A stretch of 64,000 nt of DNA from Lagopus muta. Its lineage: Eukaryota; Chordata; Aves; Galliformes; Phasianidae. Shown here one piece after another: positions 54,035 through 64,000 of the stretch. Under the pieces are notes generated by a model. The model was given only the letters and a program-made list of their open reading frames with translations. It was not told the DNA's origin and made no database searches. Location: positions 1 through 64,000 of the forward strand of contig NC_064469.1 of NCBI RefSeq assembly GCF_023343835.1. Direction: 5' to 3'. The position numbers and the translations under genes were made by a program. How positions within the stretch are numbered: the stretch's first letter is position 1; each line of letters begins with the position of its first letter.

Positions 54035-54040
54035 AATAAA
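54035..54040 (+). terminator. PAF1: PAF1 poly(A) signal
   Basis: AATAAA about 195 bases after the PAF1 stop, within TTCATAATAAAATGTATC. On the opposite strand AATAAA occurs at 53965-53970 (plus TTTATT), possibly the SAMD4B signal. Confidence 0.65.
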
Positions 54041-54054
54041 ATGTATCTAAAATA

Positions 54055-54314
54055 ACGTTTCTATCTCGAGGGCCGTGGCGCTACGTGTACAAAGGGGGGG
54101 GGGGGGAGGCTGTACCGAGCGGGGCAAAGGGGGGGGGGGGGGGGGCAAGAGGTGCCAGGGCCAACCCATCCTCCCTGGGGTATCAATGTGTACCTAAATC
54201 AGGGGTGCATCATCTCCCCCCTCCCAGGGCACGGGGGGGGGACACAGCGACGTTGCACCCCGACCCTCCCCCATCACCCTTGGGGAGCTGCTTTTGCCGG
54301 GGCAAATAATATTA

Positions 54315-54351
<37 letters not shown>

Positions 54352-54837
54352 GATAACGACGACGACGACAGAAAACAAAAACAGAAAAAAAAAAAAAAAA
54401 TAAGGGGGGGGTTATTAAAAAATGTTAAACGCAACGAAAACTCAACTGAAAATGGGCCAGGAGAGCCCTGCCCCCACGTGCAGCCCCTGTAGTGTTCACA
54501 AGCCCTGCACACGCGTGCCCCCCCCCCCCCCCCCCCTCCCCTCCTCCAGCAAAGTCATTGGCCCCGGGAGCCCCCTTGGTTGTACAGGGATGAGGAACGT
54601 GCCCCCCCAGCCTGGCCTTAGTGGATAAAGGAGGGAGGGAATTCCCCATTTTCTCCCCCTTCCCCCCCCCCCCCCCCTCCAACCCCTCCCCGCCCCCCCC
54701 CCAAATAAAACATTTCAGGGCCCCCCCCAGGGTGGGGTCAATGATCACAGCACAGAGTGGGGTGGGGGGGAGGAGGAGGAGGAGGAGGAGGAGGGGGGAG
54801 CAACGGGTGCAGCACCCCTGTGGTAGGGGCAGGGCCG
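54055..54837. repeat. PAF1-SAMD4B convergent interval with (TAA)n and homopolymers
   Basis: Contains a (TAA)n microsatellite at about 54312-54350, (GAC)4 and A-runs at 54356-54400, several G and C runs of 12-20 bases, and a GGA repeat at about 54770-54795. An unpaired plus-strand AATAAA lies near 54703. Most of this is probably SAMD4B 3' untranslated region (minus strand), as no closer minus-strand poly(A) signal is visible. No gene is seen. Confidence 0.6.
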
Positions 54838-57800
54838 TCAGATGGTTGAGGTCTTGTCTGTGCCATCTGCAGGGAGACGGAGAAGCGGGTTGGGGGGGGG
54901 AGATGGAAGGGGCACCTCTGGCCAACCTCCCTTCTCCCACCCCTCCCCAGCCCCCCCTTCCTCCCTCCCCCCCCTCCTCCCTCCCCCCCCCTGCTCACCC
55001 CCCAGCGCGTGCTCCGTCATGCTCAGGCACAGTGACTCCAGCGTGGGGTTGATCTCTAAGTCCGTGCCAGGGACGGGACATTCTGTAGGGCCAAAGCAGG
55101 GGGGGAGGTAAAAAGAGGTGGGGGGGGAGAGAGGGAAAGGGGGCGGGGGGGGTGGGGAGAAGAAAAAGGGGGTGGGGGTGGGGGGGGGAAGAAGCAAAGG
55201 GGGCAGGGTGGGAGAAGAAAAGGGGGCAGGGAGTAGAAAAGGGGGCTGGGGGGGCGGGGGGGGGGGGGGAAAAGAAAAGGGGGAGAAGAAAAGGGTGGAG
55301 GGGAAAGTAGAAGAAAAGGGGGCTGGGAAGCAGAAGGGGCCGGGGGGGAGGGGGAAGCAGAGGGGGTCGGGTGGGGTGAAAAGGGGGCCGGGGGGAGGGG
55401 GGGGAAGCAGAAAAGGGGGCCGGGGGGGGGGGGGGGAGGGGGGGGAAGCAGAAAAGGGGGCCGGGGGGGGGGAAGTAGAAAAGGGGGCCGGGAAGCAGAG
55501 GGGGCTGGGGGGGGGGGGGGGGGGGGAAGAAAAGGGGGCTCGGGGGGGGGGGGGGGAAGAAAAGGGGGCTGGGGGGGGAGCAGAGGAGGCCGGGGGGGGC
55601 ACACGATGCTGTTCTCCCCTCCCGACCCCAAGGTTCAGTTCAGACTTACCCTGGGGGAAGGCAAGCAGGGCCTGGGGTGAGGTGTGGACGGGCAGCGAGT
55701 GGGTGCGCTGCACCACGCTGCGGCTCCCCGGGGCACCACCAGCCCCCCCGCTGCTGAACCACAGGCTCTGGTGGATTGGGAGATAGATTGGGTGGTAAGA
55801 TAAAGGCAGTGGGGGGGAGAAAAGGATGAGGGGGGGTGGGAAAGGGGCATCGGTAGCAAAATTAAAAGGCACCCCCATAAAGATCCCAGCATCCAGGGGC
55901 TCCTTTGGCTCCCATCTATAGAAGACCTCCCCCAGGCATGAAGAAAAAGACCCAGCCCCACCAGCTGGCGGTGACATCCTCCACATGCAGAGGATGATGC
56001 AGAAGATGAGGGGGACGAGGAGACCAGGGGGGGCAGCAATGTTCTCCCCCAACCATGAAAAACCCCTCACCTGGCAACGCCGCCCCTCCACCCCCAGACG
56101 TGGTTCCCATTGCAGGACCCTCCCCAAAAACCACCCCGATTCCCGAGGCCCCCATCGCCCTCCTTAGCAGGCTCTTAACTCCCACTTTAAAGCCATCATC
56201 CCCACTCTGGTCCCCTCAGCACCGTGGCCCCCCCTACAACACCCAGCTGCGTCGCCATCGCTCACCTGGCGTCCTTGAGCTCCAAGGGGGGCGGCACCGA
56301 GGGGAGGCCGTGGGGCAGGACCCCCCCCAGCAGGGCCCAGCAGCCCCATGCGGGCGGGGGGCAGCGCACGGGGGGGCAACGCAAAGGGGCGCTGCCCCCG
56401 CCGCCCCCCCGCCCCTCCCACAGAGCCAGCTATGGGGAGCGAGTTGGAGCCAAAGCCCCAGCTGTGGGCAGGAGGGAAACAAAGTGAGGGAACAGGACTG
56501 CACCCCTAAACCCCCCCCATGCTGCTCCCCCAGAAAAGACAGGGGATGATCCAGAATGCACCCAGGGGGGGTCTTTAAGCCCTTCAGGTAGAAAATGGGG
56601 CATCTACAGGACGGAAAGGGGCAGAGGGAGCACAGGGGACAAAGAGGAACCTTGAGGTGGGGGGGGTCCCAGGCTCACAGGGGGACACAAGTAAGGGAAA
56701 ATTCAGGAGCTGGAGATCCCAGGGTGGGTGAATAAGGCACCAAGGGGAACAAAGCGGGTGTTGGGGTGAGGTCTGCATAGAATTGAGGCCCCCCCCACAA
56801 GCCCTCCTACCCTTTGGGAGGCCGGTAGCCCTGGCCATCAAGTGGCACCTTCTTGGGGAAGGCGCGGAGCAGCTTCAGGACCTGCTGCTTCCAAGACAAG
56901 AGCCTCTTCTTCTGCGTCTCCGTGAACGCCTGTGGGTGCAGGGGGGGCCCATGAGGGGGCTGGGATGCAATGCGAGGTCCTGTGGCCCCCCCCCCAAGAC
57001 CCCCCAGCTCAATCCTACCTCGTGGCTCAGGCACTTCTCAAGGAGCTGGAGGTAACTCGTGATGTTCTCCTCATCCGGCCGTGACACCAGCAGCTGGGTG
57101 CAGACTGGGGGGCAGAGGGGGGGGGGACTTGACAAGGGTCCAGGGCACGGCGCTCCCTCCCCCCAAAGCAGTCCACCTCACAAAGTGGGGCCCTCACCTT
57201 TGCCCATGACACGAGTGAACTGCCCTGGGATGTCTCCATCAGGGACAGGGGCTGCAGGGGCCTCAGTGTCGGCAGCTGGGTGGGGGGCAAAGGCATCGGC
57301 AGCCCCTGGGGGAGCCCCGTCATGTGCTCCATTAGCAGGGGGGGCAGGTGGGGGCCTGAAGGCCTTGATGGGCGTCACCATGATCTGCTGCAGCTCCTGC
57401 AATGCCGTCCACAGGTTCCCACCTTCTAAGATGTCCTGAGGGGACACGGAGGCAAACAATTGTCACAGGAAGGGGCACGGGGCAGCCAAACAGCCCCGGA
57501 GACACCCAAGGGGCAAAAAGCATCTGAGATCATCAGGGACAACCCCCCTCCCTTCCAGGTACGTGGATGTGGGTGAGATCAGTTACACCCAGTGCCACGA
57601 GGGGGGACACAGAGGGTGAGAAAAGCCCAGAGCAAACAGAAGGCACCATTGGGGGGCACAAGGCCACCCCGCTCACCTTCTCCAGTGCTTTGAGAACGCT
57701 CTGCCGCTCCCGCAGCTTCTGGATGCTGAGTGCAATCTTGTGCCGCGCCCTTGGTGACGTTCTGCGGTGACAAGGGGGGGGACCAGCAGGGAACGTGAGG

Positions 57801-59680
57801 CACGTCCTAAGCCTGGAGGGGATGGAGGTTGAGGGAAGGGGGGGAGAGAATGCAGGGCAGCGCGGCTCACCTGCGACTCCAGGTGGTGTTCTGTCAGCGT
57901 CATCATCTCCTCGTACGTCATCTGGGAGAAGAGGGCTGCGTACTTGTGGAGCCTCAGACTCTTCAGCCAGGAGGGGACGTCTGAAGGGGGCAGCAGGATT
58001 TGGAGCGGGGAGGTGACAACAACACCCCCATCTCCGCATTTTCCTCCCCATCCCTCCCTTCCCAACCCCCTCCCCCCCCCCCCAGGAACACCCCCCTTCA
58101 AACCTTTCATGCCGCTGCCATCCTCCTGAAAGGTGTTGCGGCCACCGGTGGGCTCCTCGGTCTGCTCACTGCCCGAGGAGGCCACGCTGCTCTGGGGTGA
58201 GAGGGGGCGCGTGGTCGCCGAAGGGGGTGCGAGGGGGTCCTGGCTCCTCGCCCCCCCCCTGGCCATTCACCGCTGCCCCCCTGGGGGCTGCCAGGCACCA
58301 GCGACAGGGAGCGCTTCAGTGGGCTGGGGTGCAGCTGGCAGGGCAGCGCTGCGGAGAGGCGGCTGTTGGGTCCAGGTCCCACCCCACTCCTCCCACCCCC
58401 TCCAGTTGTTCCACCCCCATATTTCCTTTAGTCCCTCTTCTGGTCCCCGTTGCCCTCTTTAGCTTCCAGACTTATTTCCATCACCTCCTCGTATTTATAT
58501 TCCCACCATCCCAGTTTCCCCCCTCTCCCCCCCTCCCCATCTTAAACACTCAGGTCCCCTTAACCCTTTTACCCCCTCCAGCCACCCCACTTTGTCCCTT
58601 CAGAACCCCTTCCGGTTCCCCATGCCCCCCACCCCCCCACAGCTCAGTTATTCTTTCCCACATCCCCTTGCGCTGCCCCCCCCCAGCCCCACTCACCTGT
58701 GCCCCCCAGGCCCATTGCCACTGCTGGGGGGGTGAAAAGGGGGGTGGCCGTTTTCCCGGGGAGCTGCTTCAGGCCAGGGGGGCCCAATCTCAGGGGGTCC
58801 GTGCTCAGGCCAGTCGTGGGGGGGCACGGCGGGGTGGGGGGGGGTGCAGCATCAGGGCGAGGAGGGGGACGTGGTGGCTGCGGGGGTTCCGGCCAAACGT
58901 TCCTCCAGGTGGCCCAGCCACAAGGCCAGCGCACTGCGGTCATCCAGGGTGGTGGCAGGGTGGATGAGGGCATAGGAAAGGAGCTGTCGGCTCTCCTCCA
59001 CGCATCGGTTGCTCTCGATGGCGTAGGCCAGCACCTTCTGCAGCCGCTTCATGTACTCAGCCTTGGCAGCAGCATTGCCCGGCTGCAACAGGGGTAGGTG
59101 GGCCAGCAGCAGGGCCACTGCTGCCTCTGCTGGCTCCTGTGGCCACTGACTGATGGCAGCTGGGGAAGGCGAAGGAGCAATAGGTTAGGGGGAGCAAGAG
59201 GGGGATATTCCCCAGTCCGAGAGCAGCAGGGGAGGCAAAAACCTTCCAAGGATAACGACAGCATCTCAACCACCCCCCGGGGAGCAGCAAGAGGTGCGGA
59301 ATCCCGGAGAAAGAGAGGGACCCCTCACCTCACACCATGCAGAATGGGAGTTCACCACCCACTGACTGCACCGAGAGCCCGTTTGGCCACCCAGACCCAC
59401 AGCAATGGCATCTCGAGCCTTTCACCGAGACGTGCGTGGGCCAAAAAGGGGCGCCCAGAGCTGGGGCAGGAAGCTCCCACTCACCGGCACTATTGGCCTC
59501 AGCCTCGAGGAGGTGGATGTCAGCACAGTCGGCCAAAGAGTGCTCGAGGCAGAGCTGCAGGAAGCGTGCCTGGGTGCGGGTGACGCGCTTCAGCAGCGAA
59601 AGCAACGCCACGGTTTGCTCACATTCGTTCCAACCTTTGAACCACCCGGCCACGATCCCCACCTGGTCCCGGAACATCAT
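54838..59680 (-). CDS. SAMD4B: SAMD4B (Smaug2), SAM-domain translational repressor
   Basis: Smaug proteins bind stem-loop Smaug recognition elements in mRNAs through their SAM domain and repress or degrade them in the cytoplasm. The minus strand starts [20 protein letters not shown] at 59680 and continues [28 protein letters not shown] and [20 protein letters not shown] (N-terminal Smaug region), a Pro-rich linker ([14 protein letters not shown], then [18 protein letters not shown]), the SAM domain ([55 protein letters not shown]), [15 protein letters not shown], the pseudo-HEAT part ([40 protein letters not shown]), [20 protein letters not shown] and the end [20 protein letters not shown] + DGTDKTSTI. 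Frame in the linker near 58830-58910 is unclear (a C9 run is involved). One intron (55090-55620) is an extreme G-run repeat. Confidence 0.93.
55090..55625. repeat. G-run minisatellite in a SAMD4B intron
   Basis: Units of GAAAAGGGGGCCGGGGGGGG type, 15-35 bases, with many G runs of 7-15. The long P/F/S-rich minus-strand frame across it is a repeat translation. Confidence 0.9.
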
Positions 59681-60960
59681 GGCGAGTAGGGGGGGCAACG
59701 GCGGGGGAGGGGGAAGGGGGGGGAAAACACGGGCCCGGCCGTGCCCCCCCCCTCACATGGCGGCAGCACGGGGGCCGCGAAGGGGCCTGAAGTCGCTCTC
59801 GGTGGCCCCCGGGGCCGGCGTGGGCATGGGGTGGGCTGGAGGCCCCGAGGGCTGCGGTCGGGCCTCGTCGGGTGCGCAGAGAGAACCTCGGAGATCCCTA
59901 AGGAGAAAAGGGGCTGAGAATGGCAACGGGAAAAGGAACGCGAGCACCTCAAGGCCCGGCACCGCCGAGGGTCGCACGCTTTGGGAGAAGGGAGCGGAGC
60001 TACGCAGGAACCGGAGCAGCTCCGGGGCAGCGGGGCCCGCCCGAGGGCGGAGGCGGCACCGGGGAGCGGTCACGCGAGGCCCGATCCGGGAAGGCCGCAA
60101 CCGGAGAGGTACGGAAGTGTAGGCCGCGAGGAGAGGCCGGAGCCCGGCCCGAGGATCCGAAGGGGCGGAAAAGCCGAAGCCCAGGCCCGGCTCCGCACTC
60201 ACCGCCGCCACCGCAGCTGCACTCACAGGCGCCGTCGCCGCCGCGCAACGTCAACGCGCACGGCACGCACGGTGCGTCACCACGCCACCGCGCATGCGCC
60301 TCCCGCCTCGCCCCGCCTCTTCCGCTGCCCTCGCGGCTGCAGCCAATGAAACGCAGTGGGGCGGGGAGGCGACATCCGGCAGAGGTTTGCCCCGCCCCCT
60401 TCGCCCCGCTCCGATTTCTCATTGGACGGCGGTGCTGCCAATGGGATGGAGCCAGGCGGAGGGGAGAGGGCAGTAAATATGGCCACGCCCCTTTGCGCAG
60501 GCTCCGCCCCCACCGCGGGCACGCCGAGCGCTGCGAGGGCGTGGCCCGACTGAGGGGCGTGGTCTATAAAGGGGAAAGTGGGCGTGGCTTGCAGGGGGCG
60601 TGGTCTCGCAGGAGGCGGAGCCTCGGCCGCCGCGGAGCCGTCGCGCGGTGCTGCCGTCCACGCGGCCCCACGCACCGTGTGGGACCCCCGGTGCGGGAAA
60701 GCGGCCCCGCCCCGCCCCGCCCCACTCCGCTCCGCCCCGCCCCGCCCCGCCCCGGCGGCGCTGCGGCTCCGAGCGGCGGCCCTGGGCCGGCTCCGGGCAC
60801 GGCGGGCCCATCCCGCTCCGCCCGCACAGCCACCAGCCGTCACTCCCCGCCCCGCCGGACCGGGGCCGCCCCCGTCTATGGGTCGTCGCCGGGGCGAGGC
60901 CTGAACGGGCCCCGAACGCCCGGAGCCGCGATGGGAGTGGCCGTGGGCTGAGCCCTCACC
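59681..60960. promoter_or_regulatory. SAMD4B / LRFN1 CpG island
   Basis: A 1.3 kb CpG-rich block. The left half (59750-60240) should contain SAMD4B 5' untranslated exon and transcription start (minus strand), with CCAAT boxes near 60345 (CAGCCAATGAAACG) and inverted ATTGG near 60421. The right half (60500-60963) is a likely LRFN1 5' untranslated exon on the plus strand that ends CACCCAG|GTACCT at 60963. (CCCCG)n repeats lie at 60706-60755. Open frames here lack conservation and are taken as untranslated CpG-rich sequence. Confidence 0.6.
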
Positions 60961-61029
60961 CAGGTACCTCGGGGAGGGGAGGGAACCTCGGGATGCGGGG
61001 ATGGATGGGGGGAGCGGGGGGATGGATGG

Positions 61030-62500
61030 GCCGGGCTGGGTGGTACCGGGCCGTACTGGGCCGTACTGGGCCGTACTGGGCTGCTTTGGGTGGATCTGGG
61101 CCGTGTTGGGCCTTATTGGGTGGTGCTGGGCTGTATTGTGATGTGCTGGACTATACTGGGCAGCGCTGGGTTATACTGGGTGGTACCAGAGCCTAGTGGG
61201 CAACGATGGGCTGTGATGCTTTATACTGGGCTGTCTTGGGCCTTACTGGGCAGTACTGGGATGTGCTGCTCTATACTGGGCTATACTGGGACCTGTTGGC
61301 CCCTGCTGGGCTGTACTGGGCGGTACTGGGATGTGCTGCTCTATACTGGGCTATACTGGGACCTGTTGGCCCCTGCTGGGCTGTACTGGGCGGTACTGGG
61401 ATGTGCTGCTCTATACTGGGCTATACTGGGACCTGTTGGCCCCTGCTGGGCTGTACTGGGCGGTACTGGGATGTGCTGCTCTATACTGGGCTATACTGGG
61501 ACCTGTTGGCCCCTGCTGGGCTGTACTGGGCAGCAGGGGGCCATACAGGGCTATACTGGGAGGTAATGGGTTGAGCTGGGTTATACTGGGCAGCACTGGA
61601 ACCTCTGCTAGGCAGTACTGGGTTGTGCTACTCTATACTGGGAGGTACTGGGACCTGCTGTGCTGTACTGGACCCTGCTGAGCAGCACTGTTCTGTACTG
61701 GGTGGCACTGGGAAGTACTGGGCTGTGCTGAGCCTCACTGCAGTGTTCTGGTCCCCACTGGGTCTTACTGGGCAGTACTGGGTTGTGCTGGGATGGACCT
61801 TGTTGAGTTACACTGGCATAATATTGGGCTTTCTTTACTGGGCTGTGCTGAGTTCTGCTGGACCGCGTTGTGCCTTCCTGGGCTGTACTGGGCTACAACT
61901 GGGCCATACAGGACAGTACTGAGCTCTTTGGAGTTGTGCTGGGTCCCACTGCATTATGCTGGGCGATGCTGGTCAGTGCTGAGTTGTGCTGGGCCTTGCT
62001 CTGGGGTAGGGCCATACTGGGCTGCGCTCAGTCTTACTGGTGGCACTGGTCTCACTGAGCGGTGCTGTCTTGTACTGGGCCATGTGAGACTTACACTGGG
62101 TCACGCTGGTTTACGTAGGGCTGCGTTGGGCTGGACAGGGCTGTGCTGGGCTTAGGTTGGGCTCTGTCGGTTTATACTGGGCCATACTGGGCTGCATCGG
62201 ATCATCCTGGGCGATACTGGCCCATACTGGGACCATTTTGGTTTGTGCTGGGCCAGAGAGGGCTATACTGAGGCATACTGGGCCATACTGGGCCATCCTG
62301 CACTACGTTGCACTGCTATGACTTGTACTGGTCTACACTGGGCTGTGCCCACACTGACCATACTGGGTCGTGTTAGGAATATACTGGGCTGTACTGGGCT
62401 TTTCTGTGCTGTTCCAGGCCTTCCTGGGTCATACAGGGCTGTACAGAGGCGTAGTGGGACGTACTGGTGTGTACTGGTCCATACTGGTTCATCCCCTCTC
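61030..62500. repeat. 10-bp/70-bp higher-order minisatellite, LRFN1 upstream intron
   Basis: The base unit is about 10 bases (CTGTACTGGG and variants). Between 61256 and 61530 seven of these form a 70-base higher-order unit repeated four times with almost no differences: ATGTGCTGCTCTATACTGGG recurs at 61261, 61331, 61401 and 61471. The remainder is diverged. Plus-strand open frames (W/G/L/Y-rich) are repeat translations. Confidence 0.95.
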
Positions 62501-62506
62501 CCACAG

Positions 62507-62554
62507 GCCCTGTGGCAGCACCCAGTCGGGATCAAGATGGAGCTGTGAGAGGAG
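62507..62554 (+). other. Possible LRFN1 5' untranslated exon
   Basis: CTCTCCCACAG|GCCCTGTGG at 62506/62507 and GAGAGGAG|GTACTG at 62554/62555 would bound a 48-base exon, which contains the short upstream frame ATGGAGCTGTGA. This rests on splice-site fit only. Confidence 0.3.
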
Positions 62555-62559
62555 GTACT

Positions 62560-62960
62560 GAGCTTAATGGGGTCGCTGGTGGGATTGCGATGGGAGCCAC
62601 ACACAGGATCCCATACAGGATCAGAGGGGGTGGCGCAAAGGGTTACAGGGTCATGCGGGATCGCGTGTGGGATCGCTCGGGATCACACACAGGGCCACGT
62701 GGGAGTGGGGGCAGGAGCACAGGGGATCGTGTGTGGGATCACAGATGGGATTGTTTGACGTGGGATTACGGGACCGTGGAATCACACGCGTGGGGTGACG
62801 CCTGGGATCACGCAGGATTAACATTGCAGGGTCACATGGGAACGCTTTACCCGGGGTGATGGGATCACACGCCGCGTTGCATGTGGATCACACGCACACG
62901 TAGGGCCGGGTGTGGGATCACACGTGGGATTAGGGGCTCGCAGTCGGGATAGCGTGGGAT
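62560..62960. repeat. GGGATCACACG minisatellite upstream of LRFN1
   Basis: Irregular tandem words GTGGGATCACACACAGG, GGGATCGCGTGTGGGAT and CACGTGGGATTA with many CpGs. It ends about 25 bases before the acceptor of the LRFN1 coding exon (CCCCCAG|GCCGGC at 62984/62985). Confidence 0.75.
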
Positions 62961-62995
62961 GGTCTGACGCGGGCTCACCCCCAGGCCGGCGCAGG

Positions 62996-64000
62996 ATGGC
63001 GAAGCTGCTGGTGCCGCTGGTGGTGCTGGGGGCGGTGGCTCAGCGTTGCCCCCCGCGCTGCCTCTGCCCCGCGGCCGCCCCCAGCCCCACTCTGCTGTGC
63101 GCCCGCACGGGGCTGCTGGCGGTGCCTCCCAGCCTGGACCGCGGAGCCGTGGAGCTGCGCCTGGCCGACAACTTCATCGGCTCCGTGGGCCGCGCCGACT
63201 TCGCCAACATGAGCAGCCTGGTTCACCTGACGCTGTCGCGCAATGGGCTGCGCCGTTTGGCGCCCGGTGCTTTTGCTGACCTGCGGGCGCTGCGGGCGCT
63301 GCACCTGGACGGCAACCGGCTGCCGGCGCTCAGCGGCCCGCAGCTGCGCGGCTTGGCCAGCCTGCGGCACCTCATCCTGGCCAACAACCAGCTGGCCGCC
63401 ATCGAGCCCGCCGCCTTCGCCGCCTTCGCCGCCACCGTGGAGGATTTGGATCTGTCTCACAACAACCTGCCGGCTCTGCCCTGGGAGGCGGTGGCGGCCA
63501 TGGCCAGCCTGGCCACGCTGACTCTGGACCACAACCTGCTGGAGCGCGTCCCCGCCACGGCGCTCAGCCGCCTGCCGCGCTTGGCCCGTCTAGACCTGAC
63601 CGCCAACCGCCTGCGGGCGCTGCCCCCGGTACCGGGCCCGCCGGGGCCCAGCCTGGCAGCGGGAGGCAACCCGTTACACTGCAACTGTGAGCTGCTGTGG
63701 CTGCGGCGCCTGGCACGGCCTGACGGGTTGGAGAGCTGCGCCTCTCCGCCGTCGCTCGCCGGCCGCCTGCTCTGGGCTGTGCCCGAGGAAGAGCTGGCGT
63801 GCCGCGCTCCCCACATCGCCGGAGCGGCCGCCAGTCCCAGCGCGGTGCTGGAAGGGCAACCGCTGCGTCTGGGCTGTGCGGCCAACGGGGATCCCCCGCC
63901 CGCCCTGCACTGGTTGGGCCCCGATGGGCGTTTGGTGCAGAACGGCTCGCGGCGAGCCTTGGGTGCCGACGGCTCCTTGCAGCTGCGTGTGGCCACATTG
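62996..64000 (+). CDS. LRFN1: LRFN1 (SALM2), synaptic adhesion LRR protein, 5' part
   Basis: LRFN proteins are single-pass neuronal adhesion molecules that organise excitatory synapses. The open frame starts at 62996 (exon acceptor at 62985) and runs off the window, 335 codons visible. Parts: signal peptide (about 1-16, [12 protein letters not shown]), LRR N-cap (CPPRCLCP..C), [20 protein letters not shown], six or so LRRs ([84 protein letters not shown]), LRR C-cap ([15 protein letters not shown]), and the start of the Ig domain ([20 protein letters not shown]). Fibronectin III, membrane and PDZ-binding parts are beyond the window. Very GC-rich codon use has replaced many residues by Ala, Arg and Pro compared with human. 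LRFN3 is excluded mainly by the SAMD4B neighbourhood. Confidence 0.92.
   Translation, partial: MAKLLVPLVVLGAVAQRCPPRCLCPAAAPSPTLLCARTGLLAVPPSLDRGAVELRLADNFIGSVGRADFANMSSLVHLTLSRNGLRRLAPGAFADLRALRALHLDGNRLPALSGPQLRGLASLRHLILANNQLAAIEPAAFAAFAATVEDLDLSHNNLPALPWEAVAAMASLATLTLDHNLLERVPATALSRLPRLARLDLTANRLRALPPVPGPPGPSLAAGGNPLHCNCELLWLRRLARPDGLESCASPPSLAGRLLWAVPEEELACRAPHIAGAAASPSAVLEGQPLRLGCAANGDPPPALHWLGPDGRLVQNGSRRALGADGSLQLRVATL

Noticed and set aside
54838-56127. Pro-rich minus-strand frame of 429 codons.
   Set aside because: Only its two ends match SAMD4B exons; the middle is an intron made of a G-run minisatellite.
58830-58910. Seventh gene-level frame break, in the SAMD4B linker.
   Set aside because: A C9 run and a stop suggest the same kind of error, but the linker is poorly conserved and I could not settle the correct frame, so it was not counted.
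59920-60951. Plus-strand frame of 343 codons in the SAMD4B/LRFN1 CpG island.
   Set aside because: R/P/G/A-rich composition typical of CpG-island untranslated sequence, no conserved motif, overlaps the likely SAMD4B promoter.

Overview
The window is GC-rich, gene-dense vertebrate DNA with short introns, almost every one of them filled by its own minisatellite, and with CR1 LINE fragments as the only recognisable interspersed repeats. That points to a bird, most likely a galliform such as chicken, and to one of the smallest (dot) microchromosomes. This is inferred from composition, CR1 content and gene order; no species-specific marker was tested. I saw no retrovirus-like or capsid-bearing element.

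Layout. 1-23.2 kb: the first coding exon of SAE1 (minus strand), then head-to-head with it the whole of ZC3H4 (plus strand), whose 7.9 kb first intron is nearly all tandem repeat. 24-28.7 kb: a small membrane-anchored Kunitz inhibitor resembling the second half of SPINT2. 28.7-30.8 kb: C- and G-rich repeats. 30.8-50.2 kb: five minus-strand genes in a row, DLL3, TIMM50, SUPT5H, ZFP36 (tristetraprolin) and MED29. 50.4-53.8 kb: PAF1 (plus), head-to-head with MED29. 54.8-59.7 kb: SAMD4B (minus), convergent with PAF1. 63.0-64.0 kb: the start of LRFN1 (plus), cut by the window end. The order LRFN1-SAMD4B-PAF1-MED29-ZFP36-SUPT5H-TIMM50-DLL3 matches human 19q13.2, except that GMFG, PLEKHG2 and RPS16 are not seen here. 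SAE1-ZC3H4 is a 19q13.32 pair in human.

Common themes: several genes act on RNA polymerase II transcription or mRNA fate (SUPT5H and PAF1 in elongation, MED29 in Mediator, ZC3H4 in restricting non-coding transcription, ZFP36 and SAMD4B in mRNA decay or repression). They are neighbours by conserved synteny, not an operon.

The main observations are: (1) at least eleven places in four genes where conserved protein continues only if one base is dropped from a G or C run, which most likely marks homopolymer-length errors in the sequence; (2) a textbook AT-AC (U12-type) intron between two CCCH fingers of ZC3H4; (3) bird copies of ZFP36 and DLL3, genes often reported as missing from early bird assemblies, each with unusual features; (4) higher-order tandem repeats inside introns; (5) promoter regions built from duplicated motif blocks; (6) a long inverted repeat in an AT-rich island inside a TIMM50 intron.
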